Part shown: piece by piece, positions 1-7,014 of the stretch
Numbering within the stretch: the first letter of the stretch is position 1
Layout of the letters: each line of letters starts with the position of its first letter
Assembly (NCBI GenBank): GCA_030726195.1
Contig: JANREF010000177.1
Location: 1,412-18,126, forward strand
DNA length: 16,715 nt
Source: Burkholderiaceae bacterium
GTDB taxonomy: Bacteria > Pseudomonadota > Gammaproteobacteria > Burkholderiales > Burkholderiaceae_C
Reading direction: 5' to 3'
Notes under the pieces: generated by a model
The model's database searches: none
What the model was told of the DNA's origin: nothing
The model's input: only the letters and a program-made list of their open reading frames with translations
Program-made: the position numbers and the translations under genes

Positions 1-7
1 TTCTCCT
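1..7 (-). promoter_or_regulatory. Shine-Dalgarno of the next spc-operon gene (expected rpsH)
   Basis: Read on the minus strand these bases are AGGAGAA, lying 6 nt after the rpsN stop codon. The gene they serve starts beyond the left edge. In the usual spc order it would be rpsH (ribosomal protein S8), but that gene is not visible here. Confidence 0.6.
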
Positions 8-12
8 GCGGC

Positions 13-318
13 TTACCAGCTAGCCTTGGTCACGCCAGGGATGTTGCCTTCAAACGCCAGTTCACGCACTTTTGCGCGAGCCAAGCCGAATTGACGGAAG
101 GTACCGCGGGGGCGTCCCGTGATGCCACAGCGATTGCGTTGACGCGTTGGGTTTGCGTTGCGGGGCAACTTTTGCAAACCTAAGCGAGCCGCATCGCGCT
201 CTTCATCAGAAAGCTTGGCATTGTTTGCCACAGCTTTGAGTTCTGCGTATTTCTTTGCAAACTTCTTGGCGAGCATGTCGCGCTTAAGTTCACGCTGGAG
301 TAGTGCTTGTTTAGCCAC
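13..318 (-). CDS. rpsN: 30S ribosomal protein S14
   Basis: S14 is a small-subunit head protein that binds 16S rRNA late in 30S assembly. The 101-residue product has the long-form S14 layout: a basic helical N-terminus followed by the conserved C-terminal block around [20 protein letters not shown] (residues 62-81) and ending GVTKASW. Only one cysteine is present, so this is the zinc-independent form rather than the short CxxC form. The start codon is GTG (316-318). Its Shine-Dalgarno, GAGGTG, overlaps the TGA stop of rplE, which implies translational coupling. It is fourth in the rplN-rplX-rplE-rpsN run, the standard spc order. Confidence 0.97.
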   Translation of the reverse strand: MAKQALLQRELKRDMLAKKFAKKYAELKAVANNAKLSDEERDAARLGLQKLPRNANPTRQRNRCGITGRPRGTFRQFGLARAKVRELAFEGNIPGVTKASW

Positions 319-326
319 GCGTCACC

Positions 327-866
327 TCAGTTCTTGAACGGAAAACGGAAACCGGCCAGAAGCGCTTTGGCTTCGGCATCGGTCTTGGCCGTTGTCGTAA
401 TGCTGATGTTGAGACCGCGCAAAGCATCTACTTTGTCGTACTCAATCTCAGGGAAAATAATCTGCTCTTTAACGCCGATGTTGTAGTTGCCACGACCATC
501 GAACGCACGACCAGAGATACCACGGAAGTCACGTACACGGGGCAAAGCCACGGATACGAAACGATCCAAGAATTCATACATGCGGTTACCGCGCAGCGTC
601 ACCATACAGCCGATGGGCTGCAATTCGCGGATTTTGAAACCGGCGATTGGCTTGCGGGCCTTGGTAACCACTGGCTTTTGACCAGCAATCTTGGTGAGGT
701 CAGACACAGCGTGGTCCATCACCTTCTTGTCGGCAACAGCCTCGCCCACACCCATGTTCAGGGTGATTTTGGTGATGCGTGGCACCTCCATGGGTGACTT
801 GTAGCCAAACTGCTCGATCAGAGCGGGCGAAATTTTTTCGCGGAAATGCTGTACAAAACGCGACAT
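327..866 (-). CDS. rplE: 50S ribosomal protein L5
   Basis: L5 binds 5S rRNA and forms part of the central protuberance of the large subunit. The 179-residue length is normal for the family. Recognisable blocks are the N-terminal [17 protein letters not shown] (about residues 28-44), the central [19 protein letters not shown], and the C-terminal [17 protein letters not shown] and [20 protein letters not shown] segments. The gene starts 2 nt after the rplX stop, and its Shine-Dalgarno (AAGGTGG) lies within the last codons of rplX, so its translation is probably coupled to rplX. In enteric bacteria S8 represses this operon by binding near the rplE start; I could not recognise that structure here by eye. 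Confidence 0.98.
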   Translation of the reverse strand: MSRFVQHFREKISPALIEQFGYKSPMEVPRITKITLNMGVGEAVADKKVMDHAVSDLTKIAGQKPVVTKARKPIAGFKIRELQPIGCMVTLRGNRMYEFLDRFVSVALPRVRDFRGISGRAFDGRGNYNIGVKEQIIFPEIEYDKVDALRGLNISITTTAKTDAEAKALLAGFRFPFKN

Positions 867-868
867 GA

Positions 869-1189
869 TTAAGCCACCTTGATTTCTTCGCCGCTGGACT
901 TGTAAACGCGCACTTTCGTGCCGTCGTCCAACTGCTTGATGCCAACACGGTCAGCCTTACCAGTAGCGGCGTTGTAAATCGCTACGTTGGACTGATGCAA
1001 AGACATTGATTTTTCGATAATGCCGCCAGTCACACCCTTCATTGGGTTTGGCTTAACGTGCTTCTTCACGAGGTTTACACCGTCAACGACCAAACGCTCG
1101 TTTTCAGCGCGCACCGCTACGGTGCCGCGCTTACCTTTGTCGCGGCCAGCAATTACGATGACTTCGTCACCTTTGCGGATCTTGTTCAT
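869..1189 (-). CDS. rplX: 50S ribosomal protein L24
   Basis: L24 is an early assembly protein of the large subunit, located near the exit tunnel. The 106-residue protein begins [22 protein letters not shown], the KOW motif typical of L24 (residues 1-22). It continues with a [17 protein letters not shown] segment (about 41-57) found in bacterial L24. It starts 13 nt downstream of the rplN stop, with a GAGGA Shine-Dalgarno in that gap, and ends 2 nt before rplE. Order, strand and spacing match the spc operon. Nothing in it looks altered. Confidence 0.98.
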   Translation of the reverse strand: MNKIRKGDEVIVIAGRDKGKRGTVAVRAENERLVVDGVNLVKKHVKPNPMKGVTGGIIEKSMSLHQSNVAIYNAATGKADRVGIKQLDDGTKVRVYKSSGEEIKVA

Positions 1190-1202
1190 TTTGAGCGTCC
1201 TC

Positions 1203-1571
1203 TTATAGAACTTCAGGCGCCAAAGACACGATCTTCATGAACTTCTCACCACGCAATTCGCGAGTGACAGGGCCGAAGATGCGAGTGCCGATGGGCTCAA
1301 GCTTGGCGTTTAGCAACACGGCGGCATTGCCGTCGAACTTGATCAAGGCGCCGTCTGGGCGACGAATGCCCTTAGCGGTGCGCACAACAACAGCGCTGTA
1401 CACCTCACCTTTTTTGACACGGCCACGTGGAGCGGCTTCCTTGATGCTGACTTTGATGACGTCGCCAACACTGGCGTAACGACGCTTAGAACCGCCCAGC
1501 ACCTTAATGCACATGACAGACTTAGCGCCAGTGTTGTCGGCAACACTGAGTCGAGATTGAGTTTGGATCAT
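1203..1571 (-). CDS. rplN: 50S ribosomal protein L14
   Basis: L14 sits at the subunit interface and contacts 16S rRNA in the 70S ribosome. At 122 residues the product is exactly family length. It shows the opening [20 protein letters not shown], the central [20 protein letters not shown] and the closing FGPVTRELR...[12 protein letters not shown]. It is the first gene of this transcript: upstream is not rpsQ, as in the enteric S10-spc arrangement, but a 380-bp gap and then the divergent proC. The only Shine-Dalgarno-like run (GGGA) lies about 12 nt upstream of the ATG, so leader structure may affect initiation. Confidence 0.98.
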   Translation of the reverse strand: MIQTQSRLSVADNTGAKSVMCIKVLGGSKRRYASVGDVIKVSIKEAAPRGRVKKGEVYSAVVVRTAKGIRRPDGALIKFDGNAAVLLNAKLEPIGTRIFGPVTRELRGEKFMKIVSLAPEVL

Positions 1572-1596
1572 TAGTATTTAGTCCCAACTTGAATCC

Positions 1597-1617
1597 GCAC
1601 TACCACCACGGCAGTGC
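1597..1617 (-). repeat. Leader hairpin proximal to rplN
   Basis: The transcribed strand reads GCACTGCC-GTGGT-GGTAGTGC: 8 paired positions including one G-U, with a 5-nt loop. It lies 25 nt upstream of the rplN start codon, close enough to influence ribosome loading. There is no U tract, so it is not a simple terminator. Confidence 0.55.
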
Positions 1618-1654
1618 TTGATCAGTCTTGGGCCCGTCGTTGGTACATGTCACA

Positions 1655-1672
1655 TGCAAGCCTTGGCTTGCA
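1655..1672. repeat. 18-bp inverted repeat in the rplN-proC intergenic region
   Basis: The sequence tgcaagccttggcttgca has perfect 8-bp arms around a central TT. In the rplN leader RNA it can form a 7-bp stem with a 4-nt loop. As DNA it could also be an operator for a dimeric regulator. The repeat is plain in the sequence; its role is unknown. Confidence 0.6.
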
Positions 1673-1736
1673 CGCCCCACATACACATTGATTGGGCTGA
1701 AAAATTTCCCCCGCCCTTTTAGGAGCGAAGCCCGCT

Positions 1737-1788
1737 AGTATAGCTCAGGTTTCTAAGACCGTGCAAGTATTTTCACAAATATTTCAAA
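1737..1788 (-). promoter_or_regulatory. Strong sigma70-type promoter of the spc operon with UP-like element
   Basis: On the minus strand there is a -35 TTGCAC (1761-1766), an 18-bp spacer and a -10 TATACT (1737-1742). Upstream of the -35 is an AT-rich stretch (1767-1788) resembling an UP element. Downstream of the -10 comes a GC-rich discriminator, AGCGGGC, of the type linked to stringent control of ribosomal promoters. It points towards rplN and predicts a transcription start near 1729-1731. This is the most convincing promoter in the window. Confidence 0.75.
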
Positions 1789-1894
1789 GGCCGGGCGAGC
1801 TTGGTCTGTTTTGAACGCCCCAGCCCCGCGGGTCACCCCATTTGAGCGGCCCCGCACTGGGCTGCGGGCGGTTTATGCTTGGACACCACCGCGC

Positions 1895-1922
1895 TGCTTG
1901 GCAGGCAAGCACGCCATATAAG
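1895..1922 (+). promoter_or_regulatory. Inverted repeat next to a -10-like box upstream of proC
   Basis: TGCTTG-GCAGG-CAAGCA (1895-1911) is a perfect 6-bp inverted repeat. It is followed 5 bp later by TATAAG (1917-1922), a possible -10 about 30 bp before the proC ATG. No good -35 box is visible. It could be a regulated proC promoter with an operator, but this is tentative. Confidence 0.25.
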
Positions 1923-1951
1923 GCAAACCACGTCTCTCCCTTTATATACAT

Positions 1952-2842
1952 ATGCACACATCGGCCCTCACATCTTCCAGCCCTGACACCGGGCCCGCAG
2001 CCACGCCCGCCGCCAGTGGCCCTCATGTTGTCTTCATTGGCGGGGGCAATATGACGCGCGCCATCGTAAGCGGCATGTTCAAAGGTACGGGGCCGAGTGG
2101 TTTGGTCAGCGTCGTGCAACGCAGCGACCCCAACCGCCAGGGCCTGATAGACGACTTCGCCAGCGCAGGCCTCAAAGTAGTGGCCAGTGCCAGCGACCTG
2201 ACACGGCCAGCAGATGTGGTGGTCTGGGCGGTCAAGCCTCAGGTACTCAAAGAAGTGGTCGCACACAACGCCGGCCTGTTCGGGCCCGACTGCCTGCACA
2301 TCAGCGTAGCCGCTGGTGTGAGCACGCAAGCGTTGCGCACTTGGTTGGGCAACGAGCAGGTGGTGCGCTGCATGCCCAACACGCCCGCGACCATTGGCAT
2401 GGGCGCGGCAGGCTTGTACGCCGCCAGTGCAGTCAGCAGTGCGCAACGCGCCCAGGTCGCAGCCATTTTGCAGGCTACAGGCTTGCTGGTGTGGGTGGAA
2501 GAAGAGCCGCTTCTGGAGGCCGTTACAGCCGTATCGGGCTCGGGCCCGGCCTACTTTTTTGCATTCATCCAAGCCATGGCAGCAGCGGGCGAGGCCATGG
2601 GCTTGAGTGCTCACACCGCGCAGTCACTGGCGATTGCCACCGCACGCGGCGCGGCAGAGCTGGCCGCCCAGTCTGACGAAACACCCGCGCAGCTGCAGCA
2701 GCGTGTGACGTCCAAAGGCGGTGCCACTTTTGAGGCCATTGCGGTGTTTGAGCAAGCCGACCTGAAGGGCATTGTGGCCAAAGCCATGAGCGCTTGCGCC
2801 GATCGCGCACAAGCCATGGGCGAGACGTTTGGCAAAGCCTAG
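1952..2842 (+). CDS. proC: Pyrroline-5-carboxylate reductase
   Basis: ProC catalyses the last step of proline synthesis, the NAD(P)H-dependent reduction of 1-pyrroline-5-carboxylate to L-proline, in the cytoplasm. The 296-residue product has a Rossmann dinucleotide-binding start, HVVFIGGGNM (residues 25-34). It also has VRCMPNTPA (138-146), SGSGPAYFF (195-203) and VTSKGGAT (252-259), the last matching the family's VTSPGGTT region. An Ala/Pro/Ser/Thr-rich extension of about 24 residues precedes the fold. No start codon lies nearer the Rossmann motif in frame, so I keep ATG 1952 although its Shine-Dalgarno is poor. The gene stands alone, divergent from the spc operon and convergent with ubiA. 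Its TAG stop is the first triplet of a heptamer array. Confidence 0.95.
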   Translation: MHTSALTSSSPDTGPAATPAASGPHVVFIGGGNMTRAIVSGMFKGTGPSGLVSVVQRSDPNRQGLIDDFASAGLKVVASASDLTRPADVVVWAVKPQVLKEVVAHNAGLFGPDCLHISVAAGVSTQALRTWLGNEQVVRCMPNTPATIGMGAAGLYAASAVSSAQRAQVAAILQATGLLVWVEEEPLLEAVTAVSGSGPAYFFAFIQAMAAAGEAMGLSAHTAQSLAIATARGAAELAAQSDETPAQLQQRVTSKGGATFEAIAVFEQADLKGIVAKAMSACADRAQAMGETFGKA

Positions 2843-2888
2843 TGCCCAGTGCCCAGTGCCTATTGCCTAAGGTCTAAGGCCTAGGACA
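2840..2888. repeat. Degenerate heptamer tandem array between proC and ubiA
   Basis: Seven consecutive 7-bp units: tagtgcc, cagtgcc, cagtgcc, tattgcc, taaggtc, taaggcc, taggaca. The first unit begins with the proC stop codon. The array fills most of the 73-bp gap between the convergent proC and ubiA ends. Because 7 is not a multiple of 3, its TAG/TAA triplets fall in all three plus-strand frames. Confidence 0.7.
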
Positions 2889-2915
2889 AGCAGCAGCCAG
2901 CGCGGCACTGCAAGC

Positions 2916-3794
2916 TCACAACCAGCTGTCTAGCAGCACGCCAGCAAACAGCACCGCACCCAGCCAGTGATTGTGTTTGAACACCCAAAAGCAATCGGGT
3001 CTGGCACGCGTGCGAATGCGCCATACACAGTAGGCCACCATCAACACGCCAAGACACCACGCCACCAGCCTCACAGCGCTGTGCCACACCGCGAGCTGCC
3101 AGCCCATCAAGGCTAAGTGCAACACGTAAAAGCCCGCAACAGCCAACACGTCAAAACGCCCCAGCGTAATGGCCGATGTTTGTATGCCAATGTGCAAGTC
3201 GTCGTCTCTATCGACCATGGCGTACACCGTGTCGTACGCCAACACCCACAGCCAGTTGGCCAGGAGCAGCCACCACACGGCTGCGGGTAGTTGCACGGCT
3301 TGCGCCCACACACTGTCGGCGGTGCTGTGCACCACAAACGCCATGGGAATGCCCATGCTGAACGCCACGCCCAATACAGCCTGCGGCATGGACACCACAC
3401 GCTTGGCAAATGGGTAGGCCACGGCAATGGCCACAGCCGCAAACGACCACGCCACGGTGGCGGCCGTCGTGGTGAGCACCAAGGCAAAGGCGGCCAAAGC
3501 CAGCACCACGCCCACCATCAAGGCCTCACGCCGGCTCACGCGTCCTGTCGTGACGGGGCGGTTGGCCGTGCGTTGCACATGTTTGTCAAAGTCGGCATCC
3601 GCCACGTCGTTCACGCAGCAGCCCGCGCTGCGCATGAGCACGGTGCCCACGCCAAATACCAACGCGATATGCCAACCAGGAAACCCACCTGCGGCCAACC
3701 ACAAGGCCGTCAAAGTGGGCCACAGCAGCAACAACCACCCTGCAGGGCGACTCCAGCGTATGAGATCTAAATAAACAGCCAGCTTGTGCGTCAT
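2916..3794 (-). CDS. ubiA: 4-hydroxybenzoate polyprenyltransferase
   Basis: UbiA is an integral membrane enzyme that attaches the polyprenyl tail to 4-hydroxybenzoate in ubiquinone synthesis. The 292-residue protein is very hydrophobic, with several membrane segments. It carries both aspartate-rich prenyl-diphosphate/Mg2+ motifs: NDVADADFD (residues 62-70, family NDxxDxxxD) and [12 protein letters not shown] (188-199). The opening [20 protein letters not shown] is also characteristic. It starts 8 nt after the oxyR stop on the same strand, so it is probably the last gene of a recG-oxyR-ubiA transcript. The Shine-Dalgarno is weak, consistent with coupling to oxyR. Confidence 0.95.
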   Translation of the reverse strand: MTHKLAVYLDLIRWSRPAGWLLLLWPTLTALWLAAGGFPGWHIALVFGVGTVLMRSAGCCVNDVADADFDKHVQRTANRPVTTGRVSRREALMVGVVLALAAFALVLTTTAATVAWSFAAVAIAVAYPFAKRVVSMPQAVLGVAFSMGIPMAFVVHSTADSVWAQAVQLPAAVWWLLLANWLWVLAYDTVYAMVDRDDDLHIGIQTSAITLGRFDVLAVAGFYVLHLALMGWQLAVWHSAVRLVAWCLGVLMVAYCVWRIRTRARPDCFWVFKHNHWLGAVLFAGVLLDSWL

Positions 3795-3802
3795 GGTGGG
3801 TT

Positions 3803-4765
3803 TTACAAACGTGTCACGCCGGGCAAGGCGCAGGCATCAATCGAGCGGCGCAGCGCTGTAATGGCCTCCAACCGGGTGAAACTGCGCCGCCACGCCAAGA
3901 CCACGCGGCGCTTGGGCGTGTCGTCTGAAAACGGCAAATAGCGCACGTAAGGCGCATCGGCAAATGGCTGACGCACACCGCCGTCACTGGCCTTGTGCAC
4001 CAGCGCTTCGGGCACACTCAGGCGCGGCACCAAGGTCACACCCATGCCCGCAGCCACCATGTGCTTGATGGTCTCCAGCGAGGAGCCCTCAAAGGTGCGC
4101 TGTATGCCGTGGGCGTCGTTGGCAAAGCGCGCAAACTCGGGACACACTTGCAGGACGTGGTCTCTGAAACAGTGACCATTGCCCAACAACAACATGGTCT
4201 CAGCTTTGAGCTGTGCCGCCGTCACGCTGTCGTGCTGCGCCAGCGGGTGTTGCGTGGGCAGCGCGGCCATAAACGGTTCGTCATACAGCGGCATGACTTC
4301 CAAATTGGTGTCTGGGAACGGCTCGGCCAGCACGGCGCAATCGATATCGCCAACGCGCAGCTGCTCCAGCAAACGAACCGTGAAGTTCTCTTGCAATATC
4401 AGTGGCATTTGCGGGGTTTGCTCAATCACGCGTCGCACCAAATCGGGCAACAAGTACGGGCCAATTGTGTAGATCACGCCCAAGCGCAGCGGCCCATTCA
4501 ACGGCTCTTTGCCGCGCTTGGCAATTTCGCGAATCGCTTGCGACTGCTCAATCACCACCTGCGCTTGGCGCACCACCTCTTCCCCCAAAGGCGTGAGGGA
4601 AATATCGGCCGCATTGCGCTCAAACAGCTGCAAGTCCAGCTCGGTTTCAAGCTTCTTAATGCCCACAGACAACGTCGGCTGCGAGACATGGCACGCCGCT
4701 GCCGCGCGCCCGAAATGGCGCTCGCGGGCCAATGCCACGATGTATTTCAACTCGGTCAGTGTCAC
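3803..4765 (-). CDS. oxyR: LysR-family peroxide sensor OxyR
   Basis: OxyR is a cytoplasmic LysR-type regulator that senses hydrogen peroxide through a reversible disulfide and activates catalase, peroxiredoxin and related genes. The 320-residue product has an N-terminal winged HTH (about residues 1-60, including [21 protein letters not shown]). The redox pair lies in [12 protein letters not shown]: the cysteines fall at residues 199 and 208, the same numbers as the redox pair in E. coli OxyR. The start is GTG (4763-4765), with an AAAGGTG Shine-Dalgarno 7 nt upstream. It lies 18 nt after recG and 8 nt before ubiA. A link between recG and oxyR is known from Pseudomonas aeruginosa, there in the order oxyR-recG. 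Confidence 0.95.
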   Translation of the reverse strand: MTLTELKYIVALARERHFGRAAAACHVSQPTLSVGIKKLETELDLQLFERNAADISLTPLGEEVVRQAQVVIEQSQAIREIAKRGKEPLNGPLRLGVIYTIGPYLLPDLVRRVIEQTPQMPLILQENFTVRLLEQLRVGDIDCAVLAEPFPDTNLEVMPLYDEPFMAALPTQHPLAQHDSVTAAQLKAETMLLLGNGHCFRDHVLQVCPEFARFANDAHGIQRTFEGSSLETIKHMVAAGMGVTLVPRLSVPEALVHKASDGGVRQPFADAPYVRYLPFSDDTPKRRVVLAWRRSFTRLEAITALRRSIDACALPGVTRL

Positions 4766-4783
4766 GCGCTCACACCTTTGTCC

Positions 4784-6985
4784 TTATGCTTTCAAGTAGT
4801 CCACTTTGCCACCCATCCAGCGCATCATGTGCCGCTGGGCGGCTTGGGGGTTGTTGGCCAACAAATCCGCGGCCTGCTCTGCCGCCCAAGCCAGCACGTC
4901 ATCGTCCACGCCCAACTCGGCAAACCGCAGCAGCGCAGCGCCCGACTGGCGCGCGCCTAAAAATTCACCCGGACCGCGCAACTCTAAATCAATTCTAGAA
5001 AGCTCAAAGCCGTCATTGGTTTGTTGCATGGCACGCAAACGCGCACGCGCAACCTGCCCCAATGGTGGCTCATACAACAGCACGCACGCCGATGCCGCGG
5101 CACCACGCCCAACGCGCCCACGCAGCTGGTGCAACTGGCTAAGGCCAAAGCGCTCGGCATGCTCAATCACCATCAAGGAGGCGTTGGGCACATCCACACC
5201 CACCTCAATCACAGTGGTACTGACCAGCACACGGGTGTGCCCATCGATGAAGCCTTGCATCACAGCCTGTTTGCGCGCCGGTGGCAATTTGCCATGCATC
5301 AAACCCACCAGCGGCAAGGCCGTCTCGTCGTCGCCGGGCTGCTCAACGCCCAAGGCCTCGCACAGCTCTTGGTGCGCTTGCGTGGCGTGGCGCAAATCCA
5401 AGGCTTCGCTTTCTTCAATCAGCGGGCACACCCAATACACCTGGCGGCCCTGTTCGACCTGCTCTCGAATACGCGCCACCAACTCTTCACGCTTTGCGCC
5501 CGGCAAGACGCGCGTCACGATGGGCGTGCGCCCAGGCGGCAACTCGTCAATGGTGGACACATCCAAGTCCGCGTAGTAACTCATGGCCAAGGTGCGAGGT
5601 ATGGGTGTGGCCGTCATCATCAGCAAATGCGGCGAGAGCTGCCGCCCGCCCTGTGTGTGCGTGAGCTTGCGGCGCAAGCTCAAACGCTGGGCCACGCCAA
5701 AACGGTGCTGCTCATCAATGATCACCAACCCCAGCTTGTGAAACACCACACTGTCTTGAATCAGCGCATGGGTGCCCACCACCAAGGCCGCTTGTCCGCT
5801 CTCAACGCTGGCCAACATGGCCGTGCGCTCTTTTTTCTTTTGACTACCCGTCAGCCACGCCACCGTTTTGCCGTGCTGTTCAAGCAAGGGCTGCAGCCAT
5901 TGCAGCATCTTGGCAAAGTGCTGCTGCGCCAAAATTTCTGTGGGCGCCATCAGCGCACATTGCCAACCCGCTTGCATGGCCGCACATGCAGCCAAGGCTG
6001 CCACCACGGTTTTGCCCGAGCCCACATCACCTTGCAACAAGCGGTGCATGGGCGCGTGCGCGGCCATGTCACGACCAATTTCAGTGGCCACGCGGGACTG
6101 CGCTGACGTGAGGCTAAACGGTAAGACCTTGAGCAAAGCCGCACTCCACGACGCTTGTTCGTGCACTGCAAAGTCGGGGGCTTGCATGCTGGCGCGCTCG
6201 GCACGGGCTTGCATTTGACTGAGCTGCTGGGCCAACAACTCTTCGGCTTTCAGGCGCAGCCAAGCCGGATGATCTTTGTCCTCTAGGGCTTGCAGCGACA
6301 CCTCGGGTGGCGGCTGGTGCAGCAACTCCAAACTGGCACGCAATGTCCACTGCGGCGGCAAACCCAGCGCCTGCAAGGCTTGCAAGCCCTGTGGTGGCAG
6401 CGTCTCACTCAAGTCGGCGCGCTGCAGTCCACTGGCCACGGCTTTGCGCACATAGGCTTGCGGCAAACCCGCTGTGCTGTGATACACCGGCGTGAGCGCC
6501 ACAGCCAAGGCCGCATCCGCAGGCTTGATGGTGGGGTGCACCATCTCAAAACCAAAGAAGCCACCGCGCAACTCGCCGCGCACCCGCACGCGCTGACCCA
6601 CAGCCAAGGCCTTTTGATGCGATGGGTAAAAACTAAAAAACCGCAAGGTGCACATGCTGCGCTCGCCGCCGCCACTGTTGAGACCCACGCCATCGTCTTG
6701 CAACTGCACCACCAATTGCCGCCTTGGCTTGAACGTGATGTCGCACCGCAACACCACGCCTTCAATTTGCACCGACTCACCCACCGGCGCATCCGCCAAA
6801 CGCACCACCGTGGTCTCGTCTTCGTAGCGCATGGGCACGTGCAGCGCAAAATCCATGGGCGTGCGCAAACCCAGCTTGTCCAAGGCTTGTTGCGCCGCAC
6901 TTTTGGGCTTGACGGGCGCACTCTTCAACGAAGCCGCAGGCGATGCGGGTTTTGCAGTAGCGGTCTTCTTGGGGGGGCGGTCCAT
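4784..6985 (-). CDS. recG: ATP-dependent DNA helicase RecG
   Basis: RecG is a monomeric superfamily 2 double-strand DNA translocase that regresses stalled replication forks and processes recombination intermediates. The 733-residue protein has an OB-fold wedge region (about residues 55-160). The helicase core shows Walker A GDVGSGKT (319-326), DEQH (424-427), motif III TATPIPRT (458-465) and motif VI QLRGRVGRG (620-628). A Lys/Ala/Pro-rich tail of about 30 residues precedes the conserved part. The ATG at 6983-6985 has only a weak Shine-Dalgarno and lies 29 bp from the divergent queA start, so its promoter must lie in or over the queA 5' end. It is the likely first gene of the recG-oxyR-ubiA operon. 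Confidence 0.97.
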   Translation of the reverse strand: MDRPPKKTATAKPASPAASLKSAPVKPKSAAQQALDKLGLRTPMDFALHVPMRYEDETTVVRLADAPVGESVQIEGVVLRCDITFKPRRQLVVQLQDDGVGLNSGGGERSMCTLRFFSFYPSHQKALAVGQRVRVRGELRGGFFGFEMVHPTIKPADAALAVALTPVYHSTAGLPQAYVRKAVASGLQRADLSETLPPQGLQALQALGLPPQWTLRASLELLHQPPPEVSLQALEDKDHPAWLRLKAEELLAQQLSQMQARAERASMQAPDFAVHEQASWSAALLKVLPFSLTSAQSRVATEIGRDMAAHAPMHRLLQGDVGSGKTVVAALAACAAMQAGWQCALMAPTEILAQQHFAKMLQWLQPLLEQHGKTVAWLTGSQKKKERTAMLASVESGQAALVVGTHALIQDSVVFHKLGLVIIDEQHRFGVAQRLSLRRKLTHTQGGRQLSPHLLMMTATPIPRTLAMSYYADLDVSTIDELPPGRTPIVTRVLPGAKREELVARIREQVEQGRQVYWVCPLIEESEALDLRHATQAHQELCEALGVEQPGDDETALPLVGLMHGKLPPARKQAVMQGFIDGHTRVLVSTTVIEVGVDVPNASLMVIEHAERFGLSQLHQLRGRVGRGAAASACVLLYEPPLGQVARARLRAMQQTNDGFELSRIDLELRGPGEFLGARQSGAALLRFAELGVDDDVLAWAAEQAADLLANNPQAAQRHMMRWMGGKVDYLKA

Positions 6986-7014
6986 GGGACAATTGTGCCT
7001 GTAAGAAAGTACGT

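Larger units (their letters stand above)
1572..1730 (-). promoter_or_regulatory. Long structured 5' leader of rplN / spc operon
   Basis: From the predicted transcription start near 1730 to the rplN ATG there are about 158 nt without a plausible gene. Two inverted repeats can fold in the RNA. One, at 1653-1674, has a 7-bp perfect stem (9 with a G-U pair) and a CAAG loop. The other, at 1597-1617, has an 8-bp stem (GCACUGCC/GGUAGUGC, one G-U pair) and a GUGGU loop, ending 25 nt before the ATG. Long structured leaders on ribosomal protein operons are often autoregulatory, but I do not recognise a known class here. Confidence 0.5.

Noticed and set aside
851..900. S8 repressor-binding structure at the rplX-rplE junction
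   Set aside because: I could not recognise the required helix and internal loop by eye, so I do not claim it.
1784..2614. 276-codon minus-strand open frame over proC
   Set aside because: It is antisense to proC, Cys/His/Arg-rich, and shows no recognisable family features.
3995..4960. 321-codon open frame antisense to oxyR
   Set aside because: It overlaps a certain gene on the other strand. Its His/Gln/Arg-rich composition is a reverse-frame artefact of high-GC coding DNA.
5021..6106. 361-codon open frame antisense to recG
   Set aside because: It lies wholly inside recG, whose helicase motifs are unambiguous, and the composition is typical of a shadow frame.
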